NCBI GenBank assembly: GCA_037043455.1
Contig: JAWPHD010006805.1
Coordinates: forward strand, 72,001-136,000
Direction of reading: 5' to 3'
DNA from: Cyrtodaria siliqua
Lineage: Eukaryota > Mollusca > Bivalvia > Adapedonta > Hiatellidae
DNA: 64,000 nucleotides
Within the stretch, counting starts at the first letter, position 1; every line of letters begins with the position of its first letter. The notes below the pieces were generated by a model. The model was given only the letters and a program-made list of their open reading frames with translations. It was not told where the DNA came from and searched no databases. Positions 12,301 to 20,345 of this stretch are shown one piece after another. Made by a program: the position numbers and the translations under genes.

Positions 12301-15300
12301 TGCATCAACACATTATTTAGGTTACTGAACTGTTGTTCAATGATGTATCAACACATTATTTAGGTTACTGAACTGCTGTTCAATGATGCATCAATACATT
12401 ATTTAAGTTACTGAACTGCTGTTCAATGATGTATCAACACATTATTTAAGTTACTGAACTGTTGTTCAATGATGCATCAACACATTATTTAGGTTACAGA
12501 ACTGCTGTTCAATGATGCATCAACACATTATTTAAGTTACTGAACTGTTGTTCAATGATACATCAACACATTATTTAAGTTACTGAACTGTTGTTCAATG
12601 ATACATCAACACATTATTTAGGTTACTGAACTGTTGTTCAATGATGCATCAACCCATTATTTAAGTTACTGAACTGTTGTTCAACAATGCATCAACACCT
12701 TATTTAGGTTACTGAACTGCTGTTCAATGATGCATCAATACATTATTTAAGTTACTGAACTGTTGTTCAATGATGTATCAACACATTATTTAGGTTAATA
12801 AACTGTTGTTCAACAATGCATCAACACATTATTTAGGTTACTGAACTGTTTTTCAATGATGCATCAACCCATTATTTAGGTTACTGAACTGTTGTTCAAC
12901 AATGCATCAACACATTATTTAGGTTACTGAACTGTTGTTCAACAATGCATCAACACATTATTTAGGTTACTGAACTGCTGTTCAATGATGCATCAATACA
13001 TTATTTAAGTTACTGAACTGTTGTTCAATGATGCATCAACACATTATTTAGGTTACTGAACTGTTGTTGAACAATGCATCAACACATTATTTAGGTTACT
13101 GAACTGTTGATCAATGATGCATCAACACATTATTTAGGTTACTGAACTGTTGTTCAACAATGCATCAACACATTATTTAGGTTTATGAACTGTTGTTCAA
13201 CAATGTAGCAACACATTATTTAGGTTACTGAACTGTTGTTCAATGATGCATCAACACATTATTTAGGTTACTGAACTGTTGTTCAACAATGCATCAACAC
13301 ATTATTTAGGTTACTGAACTGTTGTTCAATGATGCATCAACACATTATTTAGGTTACTGAACTGTTGTTCAATGATGCATCAACACATTATTTAGGTTAC
13401 TGAACCGTTGTTCAACAATGCATCAACACATTATTAAGGTTACTGAATTGTTGTTCAACAACATATCATCACATTATTAAGAGCCTCTCCAGGAGCAAAT
13501 TACAAGATTTGTTTATTAAAGTAACAATAATTTTACACGATTTAAAGTCTTATGAGAAGTGGTGCTTCCTTGGCCAGGTTGGTAAAGACGATGCGTTTGA
13601 AACATTCTCGCCTCTCCCTGCTGCAGATTCCAATCTCACTGGGAGCTCGACTTGTGATTCTTTCTTATTTCATTTTTTATGCTCCCTGAAGGGCGATTAA
13701 ATAATTGCCGCTTTGTCTGTCCGTCCGTGTCATTTTGTCCGTCACACTTTCTTGTCCAGACCATAACTCGAAAAGTATTAAAGGGAATGAAATGAAATTT
13801 GGAACATTGATAAAGGGCAATGAGAGGAAGTGCAGAGTGCAAGGTCCATAACCCTGTCATCATTCAAATTAGAGTGATGGCTCTTTGTAATTTTATACTT
13901 AGAATTTTTGTCCTTTTTGTCCGAAGCATATCTTCAAAACTACTGATGGGACTGCAATGAAACTTCACATAATGATAGAGGGCAATCCACCATTCAACTA
14001 ATCTTATGAGAAGCGCTGTTTTCGACCTTTGACCCACAAACTACTGACTATAGAATTTAACCATAATAACGTTCAACAAGCAAGTGTTCCCAGCTTATTG
14101 ATTCCAATAAATACATCGTGAATTACTTACCACCCCATTGAGCAACTGCTTGAAGTATTTGTTAGCATCTACCTCTGGCATCCCAACATCTGGCTCTGAA
14201 TAAAAACATTGTAAATACAGAACAATTTATAGCAGAAAATCATTGCATCTACCTCTGGCATTCCAACATGTGGCTCTGATTACAAAACATTGTAAATACA
14301 GAACAATTCTATAGTAGAAAATCATTGCATCTACCTCTGGCATTCCAAAATCTGGCTCTGAAAACAAAACATTGTAAATACAAAACAATTATATAGCAGA
14401 AAATCATTGCATCTACCTCTGGCATTCCAACATCTGGCTCTGAATACAAAACATTGTAAATACAGAACAATTCTATAGCAGAAAATCATTGTATCTACCT
14501 CCGGCATTCCAACATCTGGCTCTGAATACAAAACATTGTAAATACAGAACAATTCTATAGCAGAAAATCATTGTATCTACCTCTGGCATTCCAACATCTG
14601 GCTCTGAAAACAAAACATTGTAAATACAGAACAATTCTATAGTAGAAAATCATTGTATCTACCTCCGGCATTCCAACATCTGGCTCTGAATACAAAACAT
14701 TGTAAATACAGAACAATTCTATAGCAGAAAATCATTGTATCTACCTCTGGCATTCCAACATCTGGCTCTGAATACAAAACATTGTAAATACAGAACAATT
14801 ATATAGCAGAAAATCATTGTATCTACCTCTGGCATTCCAACATCTGGCTCTGAATACAAAACATTGTAAATACAGAACAATTATATAGCAGAAAAGCATT
14901 GTATCTACCTCTGGCATTCCAACATCTGGCTCTGATTACAAAACATTGTAAATACAGAACAATTATATAGCAGAAAATCATTATATCTACCTCTGGCATT
15001 CCAACATCTGGCTCTGAATACAAAACATTGTAAATACAGAACAATTATATAGCAGAAATTATTGTATCTACCTCTGGCATTCCAACATCTGGCTCTGAAT
15101 ACAAAACATTGTAAATACAGAACAATTATACAGCAGAAAATCATTGTATCTACCTCTGGCATTCCAACATCTGGCTCTGAATACAAAACATTGTAAATAC
15201 AGAACAATTATATAGCAGAAAATCATTATATCTACCTCTGGCATTCCAACATCTGGCTCTGAATACAAAACATTGTAAATACAGAACAATTATACAGCAG

Positions 15301-18300
15301 AAAATCATTGTATCTACCTCTGGCATTCCAACATCTGGCTCTGAATACAAAACATTGTAAATACAGAACAATTATATAGCAGAAAATCATTATATCTACC
15401 TCTGGCATTCCAACATCTGGCTCTGAATACAAAACATTGTAAATACAGAACAATTATACAGCAGAAAATTATTGTATCTACCTCTGGCATTCCAACATCT
15501 GGCTCTGAATACAAAACATTGAAAATACAGAACAATTATATAGCAGAAATTATTGTATCTACCTCTGGCATTCCAACATCTGGCTCTGAATACAAAACAT
15601 TGAAAATACAGAACAATTATATAGCAGAAATTATTGTATCTACCTCTGGCATTCCAACATCTGGCTCTGAATACAAAACATTGTAAATACAGAACAATTA
15701 TATAGCAGAAAATCATTATATCTACCTCTGGCATTCCAACATCTGGCTCTGAATACAAAACATTGTAAATACAGAACAATTATACAGCAGAAAATCATTG
15801 TATCTACCTCTGGCATTCCAACATCTGGCTCTGAATACAAAACATTGTAAATACAGAACAACTATATAGCAGAAAATTATTGTATCTACCTCTGGCATTC
15901 CAACATCTGGCTCTGAATACAAAACATTGTAAATACAGAACAATTATATAGCAGAAAATCATTATATCTACCTCTGGCATTCCAACATCTGGCTCTGAAT
16001 ACAAAACATTGTAAATACAGAACAATTATATAGCAGAAATTATTGTATCTACCTCTGGCATTCCAACATCTGGCTCTGAATACAAAACATTGAAAATACA
16101 GAACAATTATATAGCAGAAATTATTGTATCTACCTCTGGCATTCCAACATCTGGCTCTGAATACAAAACATTGTAAATACAGAACAATTCTATAGCAGAA
16201 AATCATTGCAAATACCTCTGGCATTCCAACATCTGGTTCTCAATACAAAACATTGTAAATACAGAACAATTCTATAGCAGAAAATCATTGCATCTACCTC
16301 TGGCATTCCAACAACTGGTTCTCAATACAAAACATTGTAAATACAGAACAATTATATCAGTGGTCAAAAACTAGTAAATATTAATTAGTGCTAGTAAAAA
16401 TCTAGAAATTTTATATAGTCGGGCTTATGAAAACTGTAATAGTCCAAATTATTGTATAATAATTCGGGCTAGTGAACAAAAATCCTGATTTCTTTTCATT
16501 TCATCTACCTCTGGGATTCCAACATCTGGCTCTGAATACAAAACATCGAAATACAGAACAACTATATAGCAGAAAATCATTGTACCATAAACCCCCTGTC
16601 ATTTTACAAAGAGGAGAGTTTATATCAGGCCAATTTAATAAGAAATCTAAATTTATAATTTGGTATAAACAAAATGTAAAAATGTTAGTAAGCACACTTT
16701 TCATTAAAATAATGACATTATTCCTCTAAAATGCTGTAAGTGTGAGACTTTTAACGGTAACCCCAAATATCCAGTAAGGATGCTAGCCTTTACGCTATTG
16801 CGTATCCTCATGTTATAACAATGTACAACAAACTTCTGACAACAAAAATATGAACATTTCTGAAAAAAACAAGCAAAATAAAACAAACTTGATAGTTAAA
16901 TTTGTAGTGGTCATTTCCAAAAAAAGAATTGTCAAAGGCTATGGAAGATACTTCAGGGTTTCGGCTGTTTTAGTAATGTAACTGATTTTTTTCTTCTGTA
17001 AGGTTCTTCTCATTACAGAACCATCTATATAAAATTTGAGCAGAATTGGTCTAGCGAGCTCTTTCAGATTGCTAATATCACCGCTATGGCATAAGCCCTG
17101 TCGGCCTCGGTCCAGTCGAGCTGAAAATCACGACCGAGTCTGAAATTTTGTGCTGATTACTTTCATTAATAATTCGATCTATCACATAACATGTGTGTGG
17201 GAGTGTAATAACACCATTCAATATTTTCGATATTCCACTAGTGGTATAACATAACACTGATGACGTCATGGACGTCACTTTAACGTACATTTTCTGACGT
17301 AATGTGACGTTATAAGTTATGTAATTAATAAAATCTAACATTCGTTCTCATTCATTATTGAATTTATTAAACTCGTTAGCAAAAATGATATCATTTTGCC
17401 AACTTGTTTAAAAATTCAATAATGAATGAGTAATCACGTAAGATCCTCTATATATTTTGTATTTAGGTATTAACTACAAATAGAGAACTCTGATACATAT
17501 ACGTGTGTTGCTGTCTTGTGGATATTACTGACCTATTCTATCAAACAGCTCTCCACCACTGGCATATTCCAGGAATATGTACTGTATATTCTCGTCCTTT
17601 CGGAAACCGTAGAACTTAATTATACTGTCGTGATTCAACATCTTGTGAACACACACCTGGTCAAGCAGAAAATAAAATATATACCAATGTCACTCAAAAA
17701 TTATGAATTATTTTAATAATACAAGTTTTCTGGCAAGTGGTAACTCACTCGCTATTGTCATTGAATGGAGGTATATTCTTACATGGTTACCATATCCACT
17801 GTATGCAAGACGGTCATGGATGAAGGTGTACTAGCTTTAGTTGATGGCTTGTACGAGGTAGCAAGATGGAAGGAAATACAACCCAGATCGAATGACAAAA
17901 CCGTAGACTAGAACCATTCGGACCATATTACATGGAATCCTTGAATTAGATAACCTAGAAAATTGTTAAATACTTGGTTCCATTCTACGATTTTTAGGGG
18001 GCGCATATATGACCTGTTATATAGTGACCACGCAATGAACAATACATGTCGAGCTCCGGGATCACAGAAACATGGTGGTGGTGGGGAGGCGGCAGATAGC
18101 GAGAAGGAACTGCAATAGTGGGATGATTGCTGCTTCCGTATAGACAAAGGCTTATGGTGCGGGAGGCAGATTCCCAGACAGACCCCAAAGAGATGCGCAC
18201 CAGTTCATCAATACCAGATTAGGGAGAGAGCTTCAGTGCGGTTCTTCGGGGTTCTTATATGTTGTGCCCTACAAAACACGGTTAAAGAAATTTAAACTAA

Positions 18301-20345
18301 ACTTAATAAACAATAAGAAGAACAACTCACAAAGACAATTTCCTGAAACAACAAGTATTTAACAGCAGTAATAGTAATATAACATGGTCTCTTAATACAT
18401 CTAGTCTCTTAAAAGATATGATCTCTAACAAGAAATAATATCCAGAGCAACAGATAAGCTTTGGAAGGTAATTATTTATTACCCTATAGTTCAGTTTACA
18501 CACACAGTCAATTGATGACACACCAACATGTAGTGGTCATATTTTTTTTTAATATTTAAAAGTATGTTTTTACCATAGTCAACCATTGGTCCCTCTTTTC
18601 TTTCTGACATAGTCAAACACTGGTACCTATTTTCTTTCTGGAATGGTTAACGACATTGCGTTGTAAACCTTCGCCTCTCACCGCTGCGGGTTTGAATCCC
18701 ACTGGGAGCTCGACGTGTAAATGAGGAAATCGATTCTTACGGATGGCCGGAGGTGTAAAGTACTGGTTCTACCAAGGAAAACTGGGTGGTCTGCCGCCAC
18801 CACAAAACAATCGACCGTCATGTATAACCTTGCATGTGTTGAAAATGACGTAAAACACCATACAAACAAAATATTTTCTTTCTGACATAGTCAACCATTG
18901 GTACCTCATTTCTTTCTAACATAGTCAAACATTGGTACCTCATTTCTTTCTGACATAGTCAACCACTGGTACCTCTTTTCTTTCTAACATAGTCAAACAT
19001 TGGTACCTCATTTCTTTCTGACATAGTCAACCATTGGTATCTCATTTCTTTCTAACAGTCAACCATTGGTACCTCATTTGTTTCTGACATAGTCAACCAC
19101 TGGTACCTCTTTTCTTTCTAACACAGTAAGATACATTGGTATCTCATTTCTTTTTGACATAATCAACCATTGGTATCACTTTTTTTCTCTGACATAGTCA
19201 ACCATTGGTACCTCATTTGTTTCTGACATAGTCAACCACTGGTACCTCTTTTCTTTCTAACACAGTAAGATACATTGGTATCTCATTTCTTTTTGACATA
19301 ATCAACCATTGGTATCACTTTTTTTTCTGACATAGTCAACCATTGGTACCTGACATAGTGGAACAATTGTACCTCTTTCCTAACATTTTCTTCAGCCTGG
19401 GGAATCCTCTCCAAGTTGATGATTTTCACGGCCACAGCTTCTTGAGTCTCATTGTTCACAGCAAGTTTTACTCTAAAATAAATAAATTCACCACCACATG
19501 GAGTGACAAAATGATGGTCATTTTAAATAATCAAATAGTTCTAAAAAATATTAACATTTAATGGTGTCAGAAAATGAAAAACATTTAGATGTGTTTAGAC
19601 AACTCTTGTTTGTACGAGAGGGGATGAAAAAGAAATCTCAAGAAAAAATGTTTGAGAAACATAACGCCATCCCACACCACTTTTCAAGTCAGTATTGTTA
19701 GTTACTTGGTAACCATGTACCAACCCATAGTTACTTAGTAACCATGTACCAACCCAATGGAAGTGTCTTAATGAAACTAATATGTTCATTCCTATGTATA
19801 TTTTGTAGGTCGTTTCCATGGAAAGGCTACATATATATTCATGTGAAAAAGTATTTCATAGCAATGTTTTTAACACCAATTAACCACTAGGCTGATATAT
19901 GTATGCAGGCAGTCCCATTAACGCTTTATATTTTAAGTAATTCTGGACCAGCAACCCGAGAGGGACTCCCCTGGAGATGAGATGAAAGATTAGTTTCCCA
20001 TCAAACATGCCGCCACCATGCAACAATGGAATACGATATAGTTTAAACTTATTTATTTAACATCAAGCTCTCTGAACTTATTTTAATCACACTCGATGTC
20101 TTTCTGGGTAGAACCAGTACTAAGCAAATGCAGATAAAGTGTCTTGCTCAGGGACAAAACACATACGGTTATGGCAGGGATCGAACCCACAACTTTTGGA
20201 TCATGGGTCAAACACTCTACCACTAGACCACAGCACTCCACTGAAACATAAATCACAGTATAGTGTATACTTACTCTCCATACGCCCCTTCACCCAGGGT
20301 CTGAACAAAGTCCCAGCCTTTAACAAAAGCCGTAATTCCAGTCAT
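295..20345 (-). CDS. CHEK1: Checkpoint kinase 1 (CHEK1) orthologue, N-terminal 7 coding exons, 3' part beyond window
   Basis: Serine/threonine kinase of the DNA-damage and replication checkpoint; it acts in the nucleus downstream of ATR and phosphorylates CDC25 (family knowledge). Joined exons: 20345-20275, 19472-19373, 17656-17533, 14195-14131, 10160-10091, 6950-6762 and 399-295. Phases match at every junction and give 241 residues plus one base. Landmarks seen: TLGEGAYGE loop (17-25), VAVK lysine 40, a hinge region with [21 protein letters not shown] with catalytic Asp132, DFG at 150-152, APE at 177-179, DIWSCG at 192-197 and ELPWD from 207. Collinearity with vertebrate CHEK1 is close, with a two-residue offset, and CHEK1-typical signatures such as GLATVFRY and the WNKID region exclude CHEK2 and AMPK-type kinases. 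The rest of the kinase domain and the regulatory C terminus lie left of position 1. The introns are enlarged by tandem arrays, three of them exon-derived. Confidence 0.96.
430..718 (-). other. Unidentified open reading frame in CHEK1 intron 6
   Basis: An uninterrupted minus-strand frame of about 95 codons, not built from repeats, including [20 protein letters not shown] and [11 protein letters not shown]. It is preceded by a polypyrimidine-AG resembling a splice acceptor (TGTTCATTCTAG near 719). No clear donor follows and the frame ends at 430. It does not match any CHEK1 segment. It could be an exon of a nested gene, a pseudogene or retroelement fragment, or chance. I do not recognise the family. 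Confidence 0.25.
858..2030 (-). repeat. ~91-bp tandem array, older exon-6-derived family (about 12 units)
   Basis: The word GACCAGATGCCTCGGCATGG (plus strand) recurs at about 939, 1022, 1113, 1205, 1297, 1388, 1479, 1571, 1680, 1772, 1864 and 1956. Read on the minus strand, units align with the 3' part of CHEK1 exon 6: GTACTGTACC, then GTTGATAACCGTGCCATGC, then GGCATCTGGTCA, then CATGACCTGGAGTGAGTACTG, so each unit ends in a donor-like GGA|GTGAGT. They are much more diverged from the exon than the adjoining 97-bp family and their reading frames are broken. Confidence 0.85.
2037..6761 (-). repeat. 97-bp tandem array derived from CHEK1 exon 6 and its donor (about 48 units)
   Basis: Each unit (minus strand) reads GTGAGTACTGCACCAGAAG, ATCAGCC, then AGACATCTGGTCATGTGGCA and on to TTACTAGTCAGAG, then the next GTGAGT. 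This is exon 6 from codon 171 to 206 with about 12 nt deleted near the start. The translated pieces APEV and [13 protein letters not shown] are retained. Units are highly alike, with scattered substitutions shared between neighbours (for example AGCTTC versus AACTTC). The unit next to the exon (6700-6761) is less deleted and links exon and array. Unit length is not a multiple of three, so the frame rotates and stops occur about every two units. Confidence 0.95.
6762..6950 (-). CDS. CHEK1: CHEK1 coding exon 6 (DFG to subdomain IX)
   Basis: The acceptor CCTTTTCAG lies at 6951. The 189-nt exon encodes residues 144-206: [16 protein letters not shown], a short activation segment, [13 protein letters not shown], then [16 protein letters not shown] (last base shared). 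The donor is GGAG|GTATGT, phase 1. Read-through past the donor hits a stop after 11 further codons. The last ~109 nt of the exon are the evident parent of the repeat arrays at 858-6761, and a stretch of about 41 nt is identical between exon and most 97-bp units. Confidence 0.95.
7180..7310. repeat. Short imperfect repeat of TTTACTATAGGA
   Basis: The word TTTACTATAGGATTTACTAT and variants recur about nine times within 130 bp. It looks like a simple minisatellite in CHEK1 intron 5. Confidence 0.8.
7890..9975. mobile_element. Composite dispersed element with two internal tandem-repeat cores
   Basis: It starts near AACAAGACCTCGGTCTGAGG and ends near GTGGGAGAGACAAAGGGG. Inside are ~140-bp units around GTTTCATGAGATTTGCTTCA (about 8489, 8620, 8754, 8897, 9036, 9178 and 9317), flanked on both sides by units of roughly 150 bp containing GTTAAGTTACCTAACCAAGG and AATATGACCTTGACCTTGG. 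No protein is encoded. The architecture (ends plus tandem core) resembles non-autonomous bivalve elements such as pearl/Helentron-type elements; that assignment is an inference. Confidence 0.55.
10091..10160 (-). CDS. CHEK1: CHEK1 coding exon 5 (catalytic loop, HRD)
   Basis: A 70-nt exon encoding residues 121-143: [20 protein letters not shown], then DDL. Asp132 of HRD is the catalytic base and the PEN asparagine binds magnesium. The acceptor TTATTTTCAG lies at 10161; the donor is TTAG|GTAGAT, phase 1. Joining to exon 6 restores [12 protein letters not shown], matching the spacing in vertebrate CHEK1. Confidence 0.95.
10441..10725. repeat. ~20-bp tandem minisatellite (CATGCCTCCCACCTCATG)
   Basis: About 12 copies of a 20-21 bp word with occasional insertions such as GAAGATCATAAA. 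Its minus-strand translation (HEVGGMF repeats) is open but is a repeat product, not a gene. Confidence 0.9.
10835..13480. repeat. 43-bp tandem minisatellite, about 61 units
   Basis: The unit is AACTGTTGTTCAATGATGCA, then TCAACACATTATTTAGGTTA, then CTG. Neighbouring units vary between two main forms (CAATGATGCATC and CAACAATGCATC) and some have CAACCCATT. It lies in CHEK1 intron 4, touching neither exon. I see no convincing derivation from CHEK1 coding sequence. Confidence 0.95.
13560..14030. mobile_element. Fragments of dispersed repeats (SINE piece and GTCCGTCC family)
   Basis: 13585-13665 resembles the head of the SINE at 18650 (CACTGGGAGCTCGACTTGTG). 13675-14000 (CTCCCTGAAGG, TTGTCTGTCCGTCCG, GAGGAAGTGCAGAGTGCAAG) is a diverged relative of 47170-47480 and 56505-56815. 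Both are dispersed repeat families without a coding frame. Confidence 0.6.
14131..14195 (-). CDS. CHEK1: CHEK1 coding exon 4
   Basis: A 65-nt exon encoding residues 99-120: [20 protein letters not shown], then GV. It corresponds to vertebrate CHEK1 [22 protein letters not shown]. The acceptor is TTTTTATTCAG|AG and the donor is GTG|GTAAGT, phase 0. Immediately upstream in the transcript (higher coordinates) are about 26 tandem copies of its acceptor and first ~30 nt. It is taken as the functional copy because only it continues past GTAGATGC into coding sequence and a good donor. Confidence 0.94.
14196..16350 (-). repeat. 82-bp tandem array derived from CHEK1 exon 4 acceptor (about 26 units)
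   Basis: Read on the minus strand, each unit is an intron tail (ACAATGTTTTGTATTCAG), the start of exon 4 (AGCCAGATGTTGGAATGCCA, then GAG), then GTAGATACAATGATTTTC and on to the next intron tail. The real exon 4 at 14195 shares acceptor and exon start but continues GTAGATGCTAAC. Unit sequences are near identical (A/G at TTGGAATG versus TTGGGATG in the real exon). Each copy is a potential 23-nt micro-exon between AG and GTAGAT. Confidence 0.95.
16500..16585 (-). repeat. Detached 82-bp exon-4-type unit
   Basis: One further copy of the 82-bp unit (GGGATTCCAACATCTGGCTC on plus), separated from the array by about 150 bp of unrelated sequence (16355-16499) that seems to have been inserted or to mark the array edge. 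Confidence 0.85.
16586..17532 (-). other. CHEK1 intron 3, upstream part
   Basis: AT-rich sequence without tandem arrays. It includes a 17080-17340 stretch with TGACGT-rich motifs and the palindrome listed separately at 17347. No further exon was seen. Confidence 0.6.
17347..17430. repeat. 84-bp near-perfect palindrome
   Basis: The arms CTCATTCATTATTGAATTT and AAATTCAATAATGAATGAG flank a centre GCAAAAATGATATCATTTTG. It could fold into a hairpin and resembles the terminus of a MITE. Confidence 0.8.
17533..17656 (-). CDS. CHEK1: CHEK1 coding exon 3 (C-helix to hinge)
   Basis: The acceptor is TTGACCAG at 17657. The 124-nt exon encodes residues 58-98: [17 protein letters not shown], then [20 protein letters not shown]. 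This covers the beta4-beta5 strands and the hinge typical of CHEK1. It ends in phase 1 with donor ATAG|GTCAGT. The flanking introns here show no exon-derived array. Confidence 0.95.
17657..18555 (-). other. CHEK1 intron 2, unique part
   Basis: No array, RNA gene or exon recognised. A purine-rich patch with GGTGGTGGTGGGGAGGCGG lies at about 18071-18090. Confidence 0.5.
18556..19372 (-). repeat. ~35-bp tandem array abutting and resembling CHEK1 exon 2 donor (about 16 units)
   Basis: On the minus strand the unit is GACTATGTCAGAAAGAAATG, then AG, then GTACCAATGGTT. Exon 2 ends ATGTTAGGAAAGAG|GTACAATTG and runs straight into ACTATGTCAGGTACCAATGG. The last ~14 exon nt plus the donor therefore match the unit (ATGTTAGAAAGAAATGAG|GTACC). 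The array is interrupted by a SINE at about 18640-18875. The derivation rests on a shorter match than for exons 4 and 6. Confidence 0.8.
18640..18875 (+). mobile_element. tRNA-derived SINE inserted in the exon-2-type array
   Basis: It has a B-box-like GGGTTTGAATCCC near 18690, a central AGTACTGGTTCTACCAAGG and a 3' end GACGTAAAACACCATACAAA. The same central word occurs in the elements at 20041, 35360 and 48165. Array units lie on both sides, so the SINE inserted after the array formed. Confidence 0.75.
19373..19472 (-). CDS. CHEK1: CHEK1 coding exon 2 (ATP-binding lysine)
   Basis: The acceptor TTTTAG lies at 19473-19474. The 100-nt exon encodes residues 24-57, with [12 protein letters not shown] (Lys40 is the ATP-anchoring lysine) and the start of the C-helix region AEENVRKE. 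It ends in phase 0 at GAG|GTACAA, a weak donor. That donor is embedded in the edge of a ~35-bp tandem array that resembles the exon end itself. Confidence 0.94.
20041..20245 (-). mobile_element. tRNA-derived SINE in CHEK1 intron 1
   Basis: The minus strand begins with a tRNA-like head: A-box-like TGGTCTAGTGG and B-box-like GGGTTCGATCCC. Then come CCCTGAGCAAGACACTTTAT, the core TAGTACTGGTTCTACCCAG and an AAATAAATAAG tail. A near-complete second member is at 48165-48355 (and 57500-57691). It lies only about 30 bp downstream of the exon 1 donor. Confidence 0.8.
20275..20345 (-). CDS. CHEK1: CHEK1 coding exon 1
   Basis: Starts at the ATG at 20345 and encodes [20 protein letters not shown] and on to AYG plus two bases of Glu24. 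The [13 protein letters not shown] segment is the CHEK1 N terminus with the glycine-rich ATP loop. The donor is GA|GTAAGT at 20274. The context before the ATG (CACAC) is not a strong Kozak match, but no upstream in-frame alternative is evident and the length matches the family (human CHEK1 is two residues shorter here). Confidence 0.95.

Larger units (their letters stand above)
10161..14130 (-). other. CHEK1 intron 4
   Basis: It contains a ~20-bp array (10441-10725), a long 43-bp array (10835-13480) and dispersed-repeat fragments (13560-14030). The parts at 10161-10440 and 10726-10834 are plain AT-rich sequence. Confidence 0.7.

Noticed and set aside
10835..13480. CRISPR-like array
   Set aside because: Units are contiguous with no unique spacers, and the genome is clearly animal. 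It is a minisatellite.
10835..13480. Origin of the 43-bp unit from CHEK1 exon 4
   Set aside because: A short match (GTTGTTCAATG versus exon GTTGCTCAATG) is on the opposite strand, in the same reading direction only by chance, and does not extend. The array also does not touch the exon.
14331..16224. Many overlapping minus-strand open frames with [20 protein letters not shown]
   Set aside because: Products of the 82-bp array; only EPDVGMPEV comes from exon 4 and the rest translates intron sequence.
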